Shown: positions 1-4,720 of the stretch, piece after piece | Layout: each line of letters begins with the position of its first letter | How positions within the stretch are numbered: the first letter of the stretch is position 1 | DNA from: Streptosporangiaceae bacterium | Lineage (GTDB): Bacteria; Actinomycetota; Actinomycetes; Streptosporangiales; Streptosporangiaceae | DNA length: 5,368 nt | Direction: 5' to 3' | NCBI GenBank assembly: GCA_030050125.1 | Contig: JASIJN010000186.1 | Location: forward strand, 1 to 5,368 | Made by a program: the position numbers and the translations under genes | Notes under the pieces: generated by a model | What the model was told of the DNA's origin: nothing | Databases searched by the model: none | The model's input: only the letters and a program-made list of their open reading frames with translations

Positions 1-785
1 TCCGGGAGGTCGAGCCGGGGGAGCTGATCGCTATCGACGAGCGCGGCCTGCGGTCGCGCACGTTCGCCGCGTCGCAGCCGCGGGGATGCCTGTTCGAGTA
101 CGTGTACCTGGCCCGGCCGGACACCACGATCGCGGGCCGGAGCGTGCAGGCCACCAGGGTCGCGGTCGGCCGCAGGCTCGCCGCCGAGCACCCGGCCGAG
201 GCCGACCTGGTCATCCCGGTGCCGGAGTCCGGCACCCCGGCGGCGATCGGTTACGCCGAGGCCAGCGGGATCCCCTACGGGCAGGGGCTGGTCAAGAACT
301 CTTACGTCGGCCGGACTTTCATTCAGCCCAGCCAGACCATCCGGCAGCGCGGGATCCGGCTCAAGCTGAACCCGCTCCGGGACGTCATCGCGGGCAAGAG
401 GGTCGTGGTGGTGGACGATTCCATCGTTCGCGGCAACACCCAGCGCGCGATCGTGGCCATGCTGCGCGAGGCGGGCGCGGCGCAGGTGCACGTCCGGATC
501 TCCAGTCCGCCGGTGGCCTGGCCGTGCTTCTACGGGATCGACTTCGCGACCCGGGCCGAGCTGATCGCGGGCAGCCTGTCGGTCGAGGAGATCCGGGTGT
601 CGATCGGAGCCGACTCGCTCGGTTACGTCTCACTGGACGGCCTGATCGCGGCGACCACGCTGCCGGCCGCCCGGCTGTGCCGGGCCTGCTTCGACGGTGA
701 GTACCCGCTCGGGGTGGTCCCGGCCGAGCAGGGGAAGTACCTGCTAGAAGACGTGGTGGTGAGTTCGGCGCGGACCGGCTCGTGA
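1..785 (+). CDS. purF: Amidophosphoribosyltransferase (PurF), C-terminal half, 5'-truncated by window edge
   Basis: PurF catalyses the first committed step of de novo purine synthesis: PRPP plus glutamine gives 5-phosphoribosylamine. The reading frame is open from base 3 and ends at the TGA 783-785, giving 260 visible residues. The family is roughly 500 residues long, so the N-terminal glutaminase domain is outside the window. What is visible is the phosphoribosyltransferase domain: the FEYVYLARPD segment near 90-120, the PVPESGTPAA loop, the KNSYVGRTFIQPSQ segment, the PRPP-binding motif VVVVDDSIVRGNT at 402-440, and the ISSPP...CFYGIDF and CRACFDGEYP segments. Cysteines encoded at 87-89, 525-527, 678-680 and 687-689 sit where the Bacillus subtilis-type enzyme holds its [4Fe-4S] cluster, so this is probably an iron-sulfur PurF; that match is from memory. 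The stop overlaps the purM start by 4 bp, indicating an operon. Identification is secure. Confidence 0.97.
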   Translation, partial: REVEPGELIAIDERGLRSRTFAASQPRGCLFEYVYLARPDTTIAGRSVQATRVAVGRRLAAEHPAEADLVIPVPESGTPAAIGYAEASGIPYGQGLVKNSYVGRTFIQPSQTIRQRGIRLKLNPLRDVIAGKRVVVVDDSIVRGNTQRAIVAMLREAGAAQVHVRISSPPVAWPCFYGIDFATRAELIAGSLSVEEIRVSIGADSLGYVSLDGLIAATTLPAARLCRACFDGEYPLGVVPAEQGKYLLEDVVVSSARTGS

Positions 786-1885
786 ACGCCGCTGGCCTTC
801 CCGGGCCCGCCGATTCCGCGCGCCCTGGCCTGAGCTACGCGCGGGCGGGCGTGGACATCGAGGCCGGCGACCGCGCGGTCGGCCTGATCCGGGCCGCGGT
901 GGCCCGTGCCGCCCGGCCCGAGGTGATCGGCGGCATCGGCGGCTTCGCCGGGCTTTTCGATGCCTCCCGGCTGACCCGGTACCGGCACCCCCTGCTGGCC
1001 TCGGCCACCGACGGTGTCGGCACCAAGGTGATGATCGCCAGGGAACTCGGCGTCTACGACACGATCGGGATCGACCTCGTCGCCATGGTGGCGGATGATC
1101 TCGTGGTGTGCGGGGCCGAGCCGTTGTTCCTGACCGACTACGTGGTATGCGGCCGGGTCGAGCCGGAGCGGGTGGCGGCGATCGTCGGCGGGGTGGCCGA
1201 GGGATGCGTCCAGGCGGGCTGCGCGCTGATCGGCGGGGAGACGGCGGAGCATCCCGGGCACCTGGCCCCCGGCGACTTTGACCTGGCTGGCGCCGCGACC
1301 GGGGTGGTGGAGGCCGACCGGCTGCTCGGGCCGCAGCGGGTCAGGCCCGGCGACGTCGTGATCGCGATGGCATCATCGGGCCTGCATTCGAACGGGTTCT
1401 CGCTGGTCAGGCGGATACTGGCCGAGGCGCGCCCGGCGCTGCGGCTGGACGCGGTGCCGCCGGAACTCGGCCGGCCGCTCGGCGAGGAGTTGCTGACCCC
1501 GACTCGCGTCTATGCCCGCGACTGCCTGGCCCTCGCGGACGGCCGCGGCGTGCACGCGTTCGCGCATGTGACAGGGGGCGGGCTCGCGCTGAACCTGTCC
1601 CGGGTGCTTCCGCCGCAGGCCGACGCAGTGCTGAACCGCGCCACGTGGCGACCGCAGCCCGTCTTTCGCCTCCTGGCGGAGCATGGCGGGGTCGCCGACG
1701 ACGAGATGGAACGGGTCTTCAACATGGGCGTGGGCATGGTGGCCGTGGTCGCCGCGGAAGACGCCGACGCCGCGCTCGGCCTCCTGGCGTCCCGTGGCGT
1801 GCCCGCCTGGCTGGCAGGTGAGATCACCGAAGGCGCGGGTGTCGCCCGCCTCGTCGGCGGGCATCCCGCCGGATCCCAGGCTTAG
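782..1885 (+). CDS. purM: Phosphoribosylformylglycinamidine cyclo-ligase (AIR synthetase, PurM)
   Basis: PurM closes the imidazole ring: FGAM plus ATP gives aminoimidazole ribonucleotide, the fifth step of purine synthesis, in the cytoplasm. The 367-aa product is full length. Family motifs appear in order: SYARAGVDIEAGDRAV (about residues 18-33), ATDGVGTKV (about 74-82), DLVAMVADDLVVCGAEPLFLTDY (about 98-120), GGETAEHPG (about 151-159), ASSGLHSNGFSLVR (about 197-210), LTPTRVYARDCLAL, HVTGGGLALNLSRVLP and MERVFNMGVGMV. The usual GGETAEMPG motif has His instead of Met, which I believe is common in actinobacteria. The GTG start at 782 overlaps the purF TGA (GTGA), so translational coupling replaces a separate ribosome site. 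The stop TAG lies in a tandem 15-bp duplication, 11 bp from the end of the convergent DUF3073 gene. No terminator hairpin is evident in that tiny gap. Confidence 0.97.
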   Translation: MNAAGLPGPADSARPGLSYARAGVDIEAGDRAVGLIRAAVARAARPEVIGGIGGFAGLFDASRLTRYRHPLLASATDGVGTKVMIARELGVYDTIGIDLVAMVADDLVVCGAEPLFLTDYVVCGRVEPERVAAIVGGVAEGCVQAGCALIGGETAEHPGHLAPGDFDLAGAATGVVEADRLLGPQRVRPGDVVIAMASSGLHSNGFSLVRRILAEARPALRLDAVPPELGRPLGEELLTPTRVYARDCLALADGRGVHAFAHVTGGGLALNLSRVLPPQADAVLNRATWRPQPVFRLLAEHGGVADDEMERVFNMGVGMVAVVAAEDADAALGLLASRGVPAWLAGEITEGAGVARLVGGHPAGSQA

Positions 1886-1908
1886 CTGCCGCTGGCTTAG
1901 CTGCCGTT
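1879..1908. repeat. 15-bp tandem duplication spanning two convergent stop codons
   Basis: GGCTTAGCTGCCGCT (1879-1893) is followed directly by GGCTTAGCTGCCGTT (1894-1908), two copies with one mismatch. Each copy contains TTAG, which reads TAG on the plus strand and TAA on the minus strand. The first copy supplies the purM stop (TAG, 1883-1885) and the second supplies the DUF3073 stop (TAA, complement of 1897-1899). Either ancestral copy could have ended both genes, so the duplication may have separated two genes that once overlapped. Confidence 0.85.
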
Positions 1909-2316
1909 CGCCCTGGTTACCCGGACGCCAGCGCTGCCCTCGGCCCGCGAGTAGTCCCGGGCCGGGTCGCCGATGTCCTCGTCGTCGAAGTCCTCATCGA
2001 GGTCGTCTTCGTCGTCGAAGTCGTCGTCGTCCTCATCGTCGAGGTCGTCTTCGTCGTCGAAATCGTCTTCGTCGTCGAAGTCGTCGTCCTCGTCCTCGTC
2101 GTCCTCATCGTCGAGGTCGTCTTCGTCGTCCTCGTCGTCGTCGTCCACGGAGTAGCGGCTCGCGAAGTCCGCGTACGGGTCGTGATCGTCCGCGTCATGC
2201 CGGTCCGTGCCGACACCAAACTCAGCCCGCAGCTGGTCAAGGTCCATGCCCCCGCCGCTGTACTTGAGCTGGCGGGCAACCTTCACCTGCTTGGCCTTGG
2301 CTCGGCCGCGCCCCAT
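1897..2316 (-). CDS. DUF3073 family protein with long acidic C-terminal tail
   Basis: The product is a 139-aa protein of unknown function that I recognise as DUF3073 from its N-terminus, MGRGRAKAKQVKVARQLKYS, followed by a short DLDQLRAEFG segment (residues 25-34). The family is actinobacterial and typically sits beside purM, as here. Residues 58-114 are entirely Asp/Glu except for Leu or Phe at 68, 80, 86, 92, 100, 106 and 110, giving a repeating [FL]DDEDD unit. A less charged tail, IGDPARDYSRAEGSAGVRVTRANGS, ends the protein. The ATG at 2316 is chosen because the family motif begins there and a GAGGGGG ribosome site lies 8 nt upstream on the minus strand; a frame extension to 2367 is not needed. 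The basic head and acidic tail suggest a soluble, nucleic-acid-associated or disordered protein, but function is unknown. The tail looks longer than in homologues I recall. Confidence 0.93.
   Translation of the reverse strand: MGRGRAKAKQVKVARQLKYSGGGMDLDQLRAEFGVGTDRHDADDHDPYADFASRYSVDDDDEDDEDDLDDEDDEDEDDDFDDEDDFDDEDDLDDEDDDDFDDEDDLDEDFDDEDIGDPARDYSRAEGSAGVRVTRANGS
1975..2145. repeat. Low-complexity TCG/TCC triplet repeat encoding the acidic tail
   Basis: This tract reads almost entirely as GTC, CTC, TTC, GAG and GAA triplets on the plus strand and encodes residues 58-114 of the DUF3073 protein on the minus strand. Longer near-identical blocks recur, for example those beginning TCGAGGTCGTCTTCGTCGTC near 1999, 2039 and 2111. 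Such arrays expand and contract by slippage or unequal recombination, so tail length probably varies between strains. The opposite strand reads as poly-Ser, which is an artefact and not a gene. Confidence 0.85.
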
Positions 2317-2758
2317 TGGCTCGACCCCCTCGAACGTACGGGAAACCCGGTCAGGGCCCCTAGTCACCGCACTGATCGTCTGCCCTCAGCGCGCTGACGC
2401 TTGCGGGCTTCTCGCACGGTGACACGACCCGCCGTCTCTCCACCGCCCGGAGTTGCGGCGCGCTCGTTCTTCCGTGCAGATACAACGGTACCTGGTTTGA
2501 GCGGTCGGCGCCTCCGGGCATTGCGGACGGCTAGGGTCCAGATTCCCTGTGACCAGGTTTCCCGGTACCGCTCCGGCTCGTTGGCCCGCCGGATTTCTCG
2601 AATACGTTGGTGGCTACGGTGACTCTCGGCTCAGCCCGCGGTCGCCATCGACGCGGACATCAGGAACCGAGGCTATGCCGAAGATGTCAGGCCCCACGCG
2701 GCGGAGACACTCCGCTGCAATCTCATAAGGCCCAGGACTTCAGTTGAGGGGCACCGGT
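2317..2758. other. Gene-free interval between divergent DUF3073 and the 313-aa gene
   Basis: These 442 bases hold no convincing coding region: the short open frames are Arg/Ser-rich with no family signal or good ribosome site. The interval must carry the promoter of the leftward DUF3073 gene and probably that of the rightward 2759 gene. A weak rightward candidate is TTGGCC (2581-2586), 16 bp, TACGTT (2603-2608). A leftward -10-like TACGTT lies just upstream of the DUF3073 ribosome site (complement of about 2334-2339), but no clear -35 accompanies it. A 12-bp palindrome at 2386-2397 is listed separately. From memory, S. coelicolor has valine dehydrogenase here; no trace of it is visible. Confidence 0.55.
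2386..2397. promoter_or_regulatory. 12-bp perfect palindrome in divergent intergenic region
   Basis: TCAGCGCGCTGA reads identically on both strands and lies 70 bp upstream of the DUF3073 start, between divergent genes. This is where a dimeric regulator could bind. A 12-bp palindrome in GC-rich DNA can arise by chance, so the operator role is a weak inference. Confidence 0.25.
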
Positions 2759-3700
2759 ATGTCACGATTGATCATGCTGCCGTGCGCTGCCTATCTGCGG
2801 GTGTATGAGCCGCTATCCGCTTTCGGGCGGACGGAGCGGGCCCGCTGGGAGGCGTATGCCGCATCCGCGGACAGGCCGCGTAGGGCGGATGCCCTGGAGG
2901 CGGAGCGCGAGGAGGCGCTGCGCAGGATCATCGCACTGCCGCCGATCGTTGCCCCGGCACGGGAGAGTGAACACGCATACGTGCGCTGGGCCGACGGGAC
3001 CACCTATGTGTGCCCATGGCAGACGAGGCTCCGGTCTTGGCTGGCCTTGGGCAGGCTCCGGGCCACGGCCTCGCCGCCGCTTGCGGACGCCTTCGCGCCC
3101 GCGCAGGCCGACCGGGCCGCCGGCGACTTCGCCCGGTGGGAGGGGAAGGAGATGGCGCCGCGGGTCTACATCCAGAGCAGTACCTGGTCCGTGCCGCCTA
3201 CCTGGTTTGTTCCGTTCGCACCGACCGAGCGCTGGCTGGTGCTGGGCACCGCCAGTGACCGGGACGGCAGCCGCCCGGCCACGGCGTCGGCCACCCGCAC
3301 GCTCATCTACGCCACCACCATGGCTCAGGCCCGGCGCCGGGTAGCGCGGGCCCTGGCCACGGTCCGCCGTGTGCCCGGCACCTCCCCGGGGCCGCGTCCG
3401 CCCGGAAAAGACGCAGATGACGGGGCACCGGCAGCGGCTGACCTTGTGCGAGCTACCGTTGCACTTGAGGAGATTGGGCGGTGGCTCGAGGAGTTCCATC
3501 CCCACTCGCTGGTAGAACTTGATTACGGAGGGTTGGTCCAGCTGCTCGACGACGATGCGCTCCGAGCGGACCAGTCAGTGGCTGAGGTGTCCGCCGCCGT
3601 CAGCGCCCTGGGAAACAGGGAGTTTGAGCTGGCAGCCGCCATGTACCAGCGGCTACGAGCCAGGTGGCGGGAGTTGGAGGCAGTCGAGCTAGGAAGCTGA
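2759..3700 (+). CDS. Conserved actinobacterial protein of unknown function (bldC-upstream gene)
   Basis: The product is a 313-aa soluble protein with no signal peptide, membrane segment or catalytic motif that I can name. The ATG at 2759 is preceded by GAGGGG with a 7-nt gap; an in-frame TTG at 2744 lies upstream of that site and is rejected. Visible parts are an N-terminal LPCAAYLRVYEPLSAF (residues 7-22), a charged helix (about 27-60), WADGTTYVCPWQTRLRSWLAL (77-97), an aromatic stretch STWSVPPTWFVPF (141-153), YATTMAQARRRVARAL (184-199), a flexible Gly/Pro/Asp linker (205-226), then RWLEEFHPHSLVELDYGGLVQLL (241-263) and a C-terminal helix pair (about 271-310). These blocks resemble, in my memory, the hypothetical protein directly upstream of bldC in Streptomyces (SCO4090 position), but I could not align them. 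The next gene on the same strand is bldC, 264 bp away with its own apparent promoter. Function is unknown; a regulatory link to bldC is only a context guess. Confidence 0.88.
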   Translation: MSRLIMLPCAAYLRVYEPLSAFGRTERARWEAYAASADRPRRADALEAEREEALRRIIALPPIVAPARESEHAYVRWADGTTYVCPWQTRLRSWLALGRLRATASPPLADAFAPAQADRAAGDFARWEGKEMAPRVYIQSSTWSVPPTWFVPFAPTERWLVLGTASDRDGSRPATASATRTLIYATTMAQARRRVARALATVRRVPGTSPGPRPPGKDADDGAPAAADLVRATVALEEIGRWLEEFHPHSLVELDYGGLVQLLDDDALRADQSVAEVSAAVSALGNREFELAAAMYQRLRARWRELEAVELGS

Positions 3701-3739
3701 GGGGAGGGGGGGATGACTTTTCCGAATCTGCCCGTTGCG

Positions 3740-3769
3740 ACGCTGCGTGTCGCTAGAATCACGCAGCGT
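3740..3769. repeat. Perfect 10-bp inverted repeat, possible terminator or operator
   Basis: Arms ACGCTGCGTG (3740-3749) and CACGCAGCGT (3760-3769) pair perfectly around a 10-nt loop. It begins 39 bp after the stop of the 313-aa gene and about 195 bp before bldC. As RNA it would be a stable stem that could end transcription of the upstream gene, although no T-run follows. The loop contains TAGAAT, which resembles a -10 element, but no -35 lies at the right distance. An operator role is equally possible. Confidence 0.5.
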
Positions 3770-3822
3770 GACTCGGATCGATGGAGCAAACGAGGCAGAC
3801 TCGCGAAGAATCTTTTGCTCCT

Positions 3823-3848
3823 GGTGGTCGACTTGTCACCGCTGGTGA
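3823..3848. promoter_or_regulatory. BldD-like half sites around the bldC -35
   Basis: GGTGG (3823-3827), TCACC (3836-3840) and GGTGA (3844-3848) cluster on the -35. The consensus reported for BldD is an inverted repeat close to AGTnA-Nm-TCACC. GGTGG-N8-TCACC has that orientation imperfectly, while TCACC-GCT-GGTGA is a perfect 5-3-5 inverted repeat in the opposite orientation. bldC is reported among BldD targets in Streptomyces, so control by BldD is plausible, but these motifs are short and degenerate. Confidence 0.3.
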
Positions 3849-3860
3849 TGGCAATATGGT
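3833..3860 (+). promoter_or_regulatory. Predicted bldC promoter
   Basis: TTGTCA (3833-3838) matches the -35 consensus at five of six positions. It is followed by a 16-bp spacer and TATGGT (3855-3860), which fits the actinobacterial -10 pattern TAnnnT. Transcription would start near 3867, giving bldC a leader of about 100 nt with the hairpin at 3891-3907. The start site is predicted, not mapped. Confidence 0.5.
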
Positions 3861-3875
3861 CTGAGTAGACCATAT
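3854..3875. promoter_or_regulatory. 22-bp palindrome (9-4-9) on the bldC -10 and start site, candidate operator
   Basis: Arms ATATGGTCT (3854-3862) and AGACCATAT (3867-3875) are perfect inverted repeats separated by GAGT. The left arm covers the predicted -10 hexamer and the right arm begins at the predicted start site. A dimeric repressor bound there would block RNA polymerase. The arms do not look like the direct A/T-rich repeats bound by BldC or like a BldD box, so the binding protein is unknown. If transcription starts further upstream, it would instead form an RNA hairpin. Confidence 0.5.
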
Positions 3876-3890
3876 GGGACATCCACGGCA

Positions 3891-3907
3891 GGCTCCCCAA
3901 AGGAGCC
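3891..3907 (+). other. Leader hairpin upstream of bldC
   Basis: GGCTCC (3891-3896) and GGAGCC (3902-3907) form a 6-bp stem with a 5-nt loop, CCAAA, inside the predicted bldC leader. The 3' arm contains GGAG but lies 58 nt before the start codon, too far to be the ribosome site. It may affect transcript stability; there is no U-run to make it a terminator. Confidence 0.35.
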
Positions 3908-3964
3908 CAGGCACAGCAATAAACGCAGGATCGCAGTACCGGTCCAGGAGGAGAGGCCGTCAAC

Positions 3965-4168
3965 ATGTCTGCACGCACGCCAGAGGCCGAGCCTCTGCTG
4001 ACTCCAGCAGAGGTCGCGACCATGTTCCGGGTTGACCCGAAGACCGTCACACGGTGGGCCAAGGCCGGGAAGCTGACTTCCATCCGTACGCTCGGCGGGC
4101 ACCGCCGGTACCGGGAGACAGAGGTTCGCGCACTGCTCGCGGGCATACCGCAGCAGCGGTCGGAGTAA
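3965..4168 (+). CDS. bldC: BldC, MerR-like developmental transcriptional regulator
   Basis: The product is a 67-aa DNA-binding protein made of a single MerR-type winged helix-turn-helix without an effector domain. The helix-turn-helix spans about residues 12-37 (LTPAEVATMFRVDPKTVTRWAKAGKL) and the wing is RTLGGHRRYR (41-50), followed by a short helix EVRALLAGI. The sequence is nearly identical to S. coelicolor BldC as I remember it (68 aa), differing at a few N-terminal and helix positions. In Streptomyces, BldC binds direct repeats as cooperative multimers and holds back the onset of sporulation. The ATG at 3965 is preceded by AGGAGG (3946-3951) and GAGAGG (3951-3956, 8 nt away), a strong ribosome site. 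No TTA codon is present, so there is no sign of bldA-tRNA control. It appears monocistronic, with its own promoter region upstream and a hairpin-rich untranslated segment downstream. Confidence 0.97.
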   Translation: MSARTPEAEPLLTPAEVATMFRVDPKTVTRWAKAGKLTSIRTLGGHRRYRETEVRALLAGIPQQRSE

Positions 4169-4208
4169 AGCCTGGCCGCGAACCTGGTGATGGTGCAGCC
4201 AGGGAAGG

Positions 4209-4224
4209 CGCGCGGTAACGCGCG
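4209..4224 (+). other. Hairpin with GNRA tetraloop
   Basis: CGCGCG (4209-4214), GTAA loop (4215-4218) and CGCGCG (4219-4224) form a perfect 6-bp stem closed by a GUAA tetraloop, one of the stable GNRA class. It lies 40 nt after the bldC stop codon and would protect or mark the 3' end of the bldC transcript. No T-run follows. Confidence 0.45.
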
Positions 4225-4303
4225 ATGGCGGCTATGGCAGAGCAGGAACAAGGGGGGGTCGGCCCCGGCGGCGAAAGCACCGCACAGAGGGCCCAGTCCG
4301 CAC

Positions 4304-4324
4304 CGGGCGCTCGCAGAGCGCCCG
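4304..4324 (+). terminator. Strong GC-rich hairpin, candidate bldC terminator
   Basis: CGGGCGCTC (4304-4312) and GAGCGCCCG (4316-4324) form a perfect 9-bp stem with a 3-nt loop, GCA. It is the strongest local hairpin after bldC. It lacks the T-run of classical intrinsic terminators, which is common for actinobacterial terminators. An alternative is a structural element of a longer RNA. Confidence 0.45.
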
Positions 4325-4363
4325 TCTAGAGGTGTGGCAGAGCCGGGGTCGATCCGGCCTCCC

Positions 4364-4380
4364 GGGTAAATACCCTTTAA
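4364..4380 (+). terminator. Small hairpin followed by TTTAA, weak terminator candidate
   Basis: GGGTA (4364-4368) and TACCC (4371-4375) form a short stem, realistically 4 bp with a 4-nt AAAT loop, directly followed by TTTAA. It is the only stem in the bldC downstream segment with a trailing T-tract, although the stem is weak. It could work together with the stronger hairpin 40 nt upstream. Confidence 0.25.
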
Positions 4381-4459
4381 GGCGCTATAGCGCAGTTAGA
4401 GCGCAGTTCGGGGACATGTTCGTTACCGGGAATTAACTCTCAGGTGAATTCCGACGCCC
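4381..4459 (+). pseudogene. tRNA-like relic (doubtful)
   Basis: The 5' part, GGCGCTATAGCGCAGTTAG then AGCGCA, resembles the acceptor and D-arm of many tRNAs (pattern GG...TATAGCTCAGTTGGTTAGAGCGCA), with the GG of the D-loop missing. About 50 nt later AGGTGAATTCC recalls the T-loop pattern GGTTCGAATCC, and CGACGCC could pair with GGCG of the 5' end at four positions. No anticodon stem forms, the T-stem is broken and no CCA is present, so this is not a working tRNA. It could be a decayed tRNA gene, perhaps an old integration site, or chance: the D-arm likeness partly arises from a GCGCTATAGCGC palindrome (4382-4393) and a repeated AGCGCAGTT (4389-4397, 4400-4408). Confidence 0.2.
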
Positions 4460-4470
4460 GGGGGGCGTTG
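4452..4470 (+). terminator. GC-rich hairpin, weak terminator candidate
   Basis: CGACGCCC (4452-4459) and GGGCGTTG (4463-4470) pair over 8 bp, including one G-U, around a GGG loop. It closes the hairpin-rich segment and precedes an AT-richer stretch that may hold the next promoter. No T-run follows. Confidence 0.3.
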
Positions 4471-4720
4471 CCATCCAGACCCTCCCATCACTTTCAGTAT
4501 TCGGTCTTCAACTTTCCGTAATCGCGCTTGTCGTGGCGGGTGCTACGCCATACTGGTCGCCGTGCCACCGACCGCAGGGGAAACGGCGGTGGCGGACGGG
4601 GCGTTCGCGCAGCGGAACCGCACGCCCGCGGGGGCTCGTATCCGCGTGTCGGCAATATGCGCAGGCCCGGGGGTCGCCAACCTGCAAGGTGTGCCGTCGC
4701 TACGAGGGGGAGAGATCGCA
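4471..4720. other. Upstream region of the last gene
   Basis: This interval begins with an AT-richer stretch (about 4481-4530) in otherwise GC-rich DNA, a plausible promoter zone. A weak candidate is TTGTCG (4528-4533), 17 bp, TACTGG (4551-4556), which would give the 4721 gene a leader of about 160 nt. The frame of the 4721 gene is open back to 4448 and contains a GTG at 4562 with good third-position GC, so some of this interval might be coding; no ribosome site precedes that GTG. Other short Arg/Gly-rich open frames here look spurious. Confidence 0.4.

Larger units (their letters stand above)
4169..4470 (+). other. Hairpin-dense non-coding segment downstream of bldC, possible structured RNA or long 3' UTR
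   Basis: These 300 bases have no supportable gene but contain many perfect short stems: CCTGGC/GCCAGG (4171-4203), 4209-4224, GGGG/CCCC (4255-4266), 4304-4324, GCCGG/CCGGC (4342-4358), GGGTA/TACCC (4364-4375), a 12-bp palindrome (4382-4393) and 4452-4470. It also has runs of seven Gs (4252-4258) and six Gs (4460-4465). The most compact part is 4304-4393, where four stems follow with only short linkers. I do not recognise a known riboswitch, RNase P RNA, tmRNA or SRP RNA. It could be the bldC 3' end with several terminators, or an independent small RNA. High GC content makes chance stems common, so the call is tentative. Confidence 0.4.

Noticed and set aside
1973..2155. Plus-strand open frame encoding poly-Ser with Lys/Arg
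   Set aside because: It is the antisense of the Asp/Glu-rich DUF3073 coding repeat; the family motif and ribosome site put the real gene on the minus strand.
2317..2367. N-terminal extension of the DUF3073 protein to an upstream start
   Set aside because: The family sequence begins at MGRGRAK with a good ribosome site right before it; the extension is Arg-rich with no family signal.
2487..2569. Two CGGTACC-containing segments with inverted CCTGGT/ACCAGG near each
   Set aside because: Matches are only 6-7 bp and imperfectly placed; similar TACCTGGT words also occur inside the 313-aa gene, so they are not specific.
2401..2622. 73-aa open frame in the gap after DUF3073
   Set aside because: Arg/Ser-rich composition, no ribosome site and no recognisable motif; likely a chance frame in GC-rich DNA.
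3523..4251. 242-aa minus-strand open frame spanning bldC
   Set aside because: It lies antisense to the confidently identified bldC and the end of the 313-aa gene, and its composition is typical of a shadow frame.
4342..4358. Stem-loop with tRNA T-arm geometry (5-bp stem, 7-nt loop)
   Set aside because: The loop GGTCGAT is out of register with the TTCRA consensus, and no acceptor, D or anticodon arm fits at the right distances.
4187..4369. 60-aa open frame downstream of bldC
   Set aside because: It runs across several perfect hairpins, has Arg/Pro/Gly-rich composition and no family resemblance.
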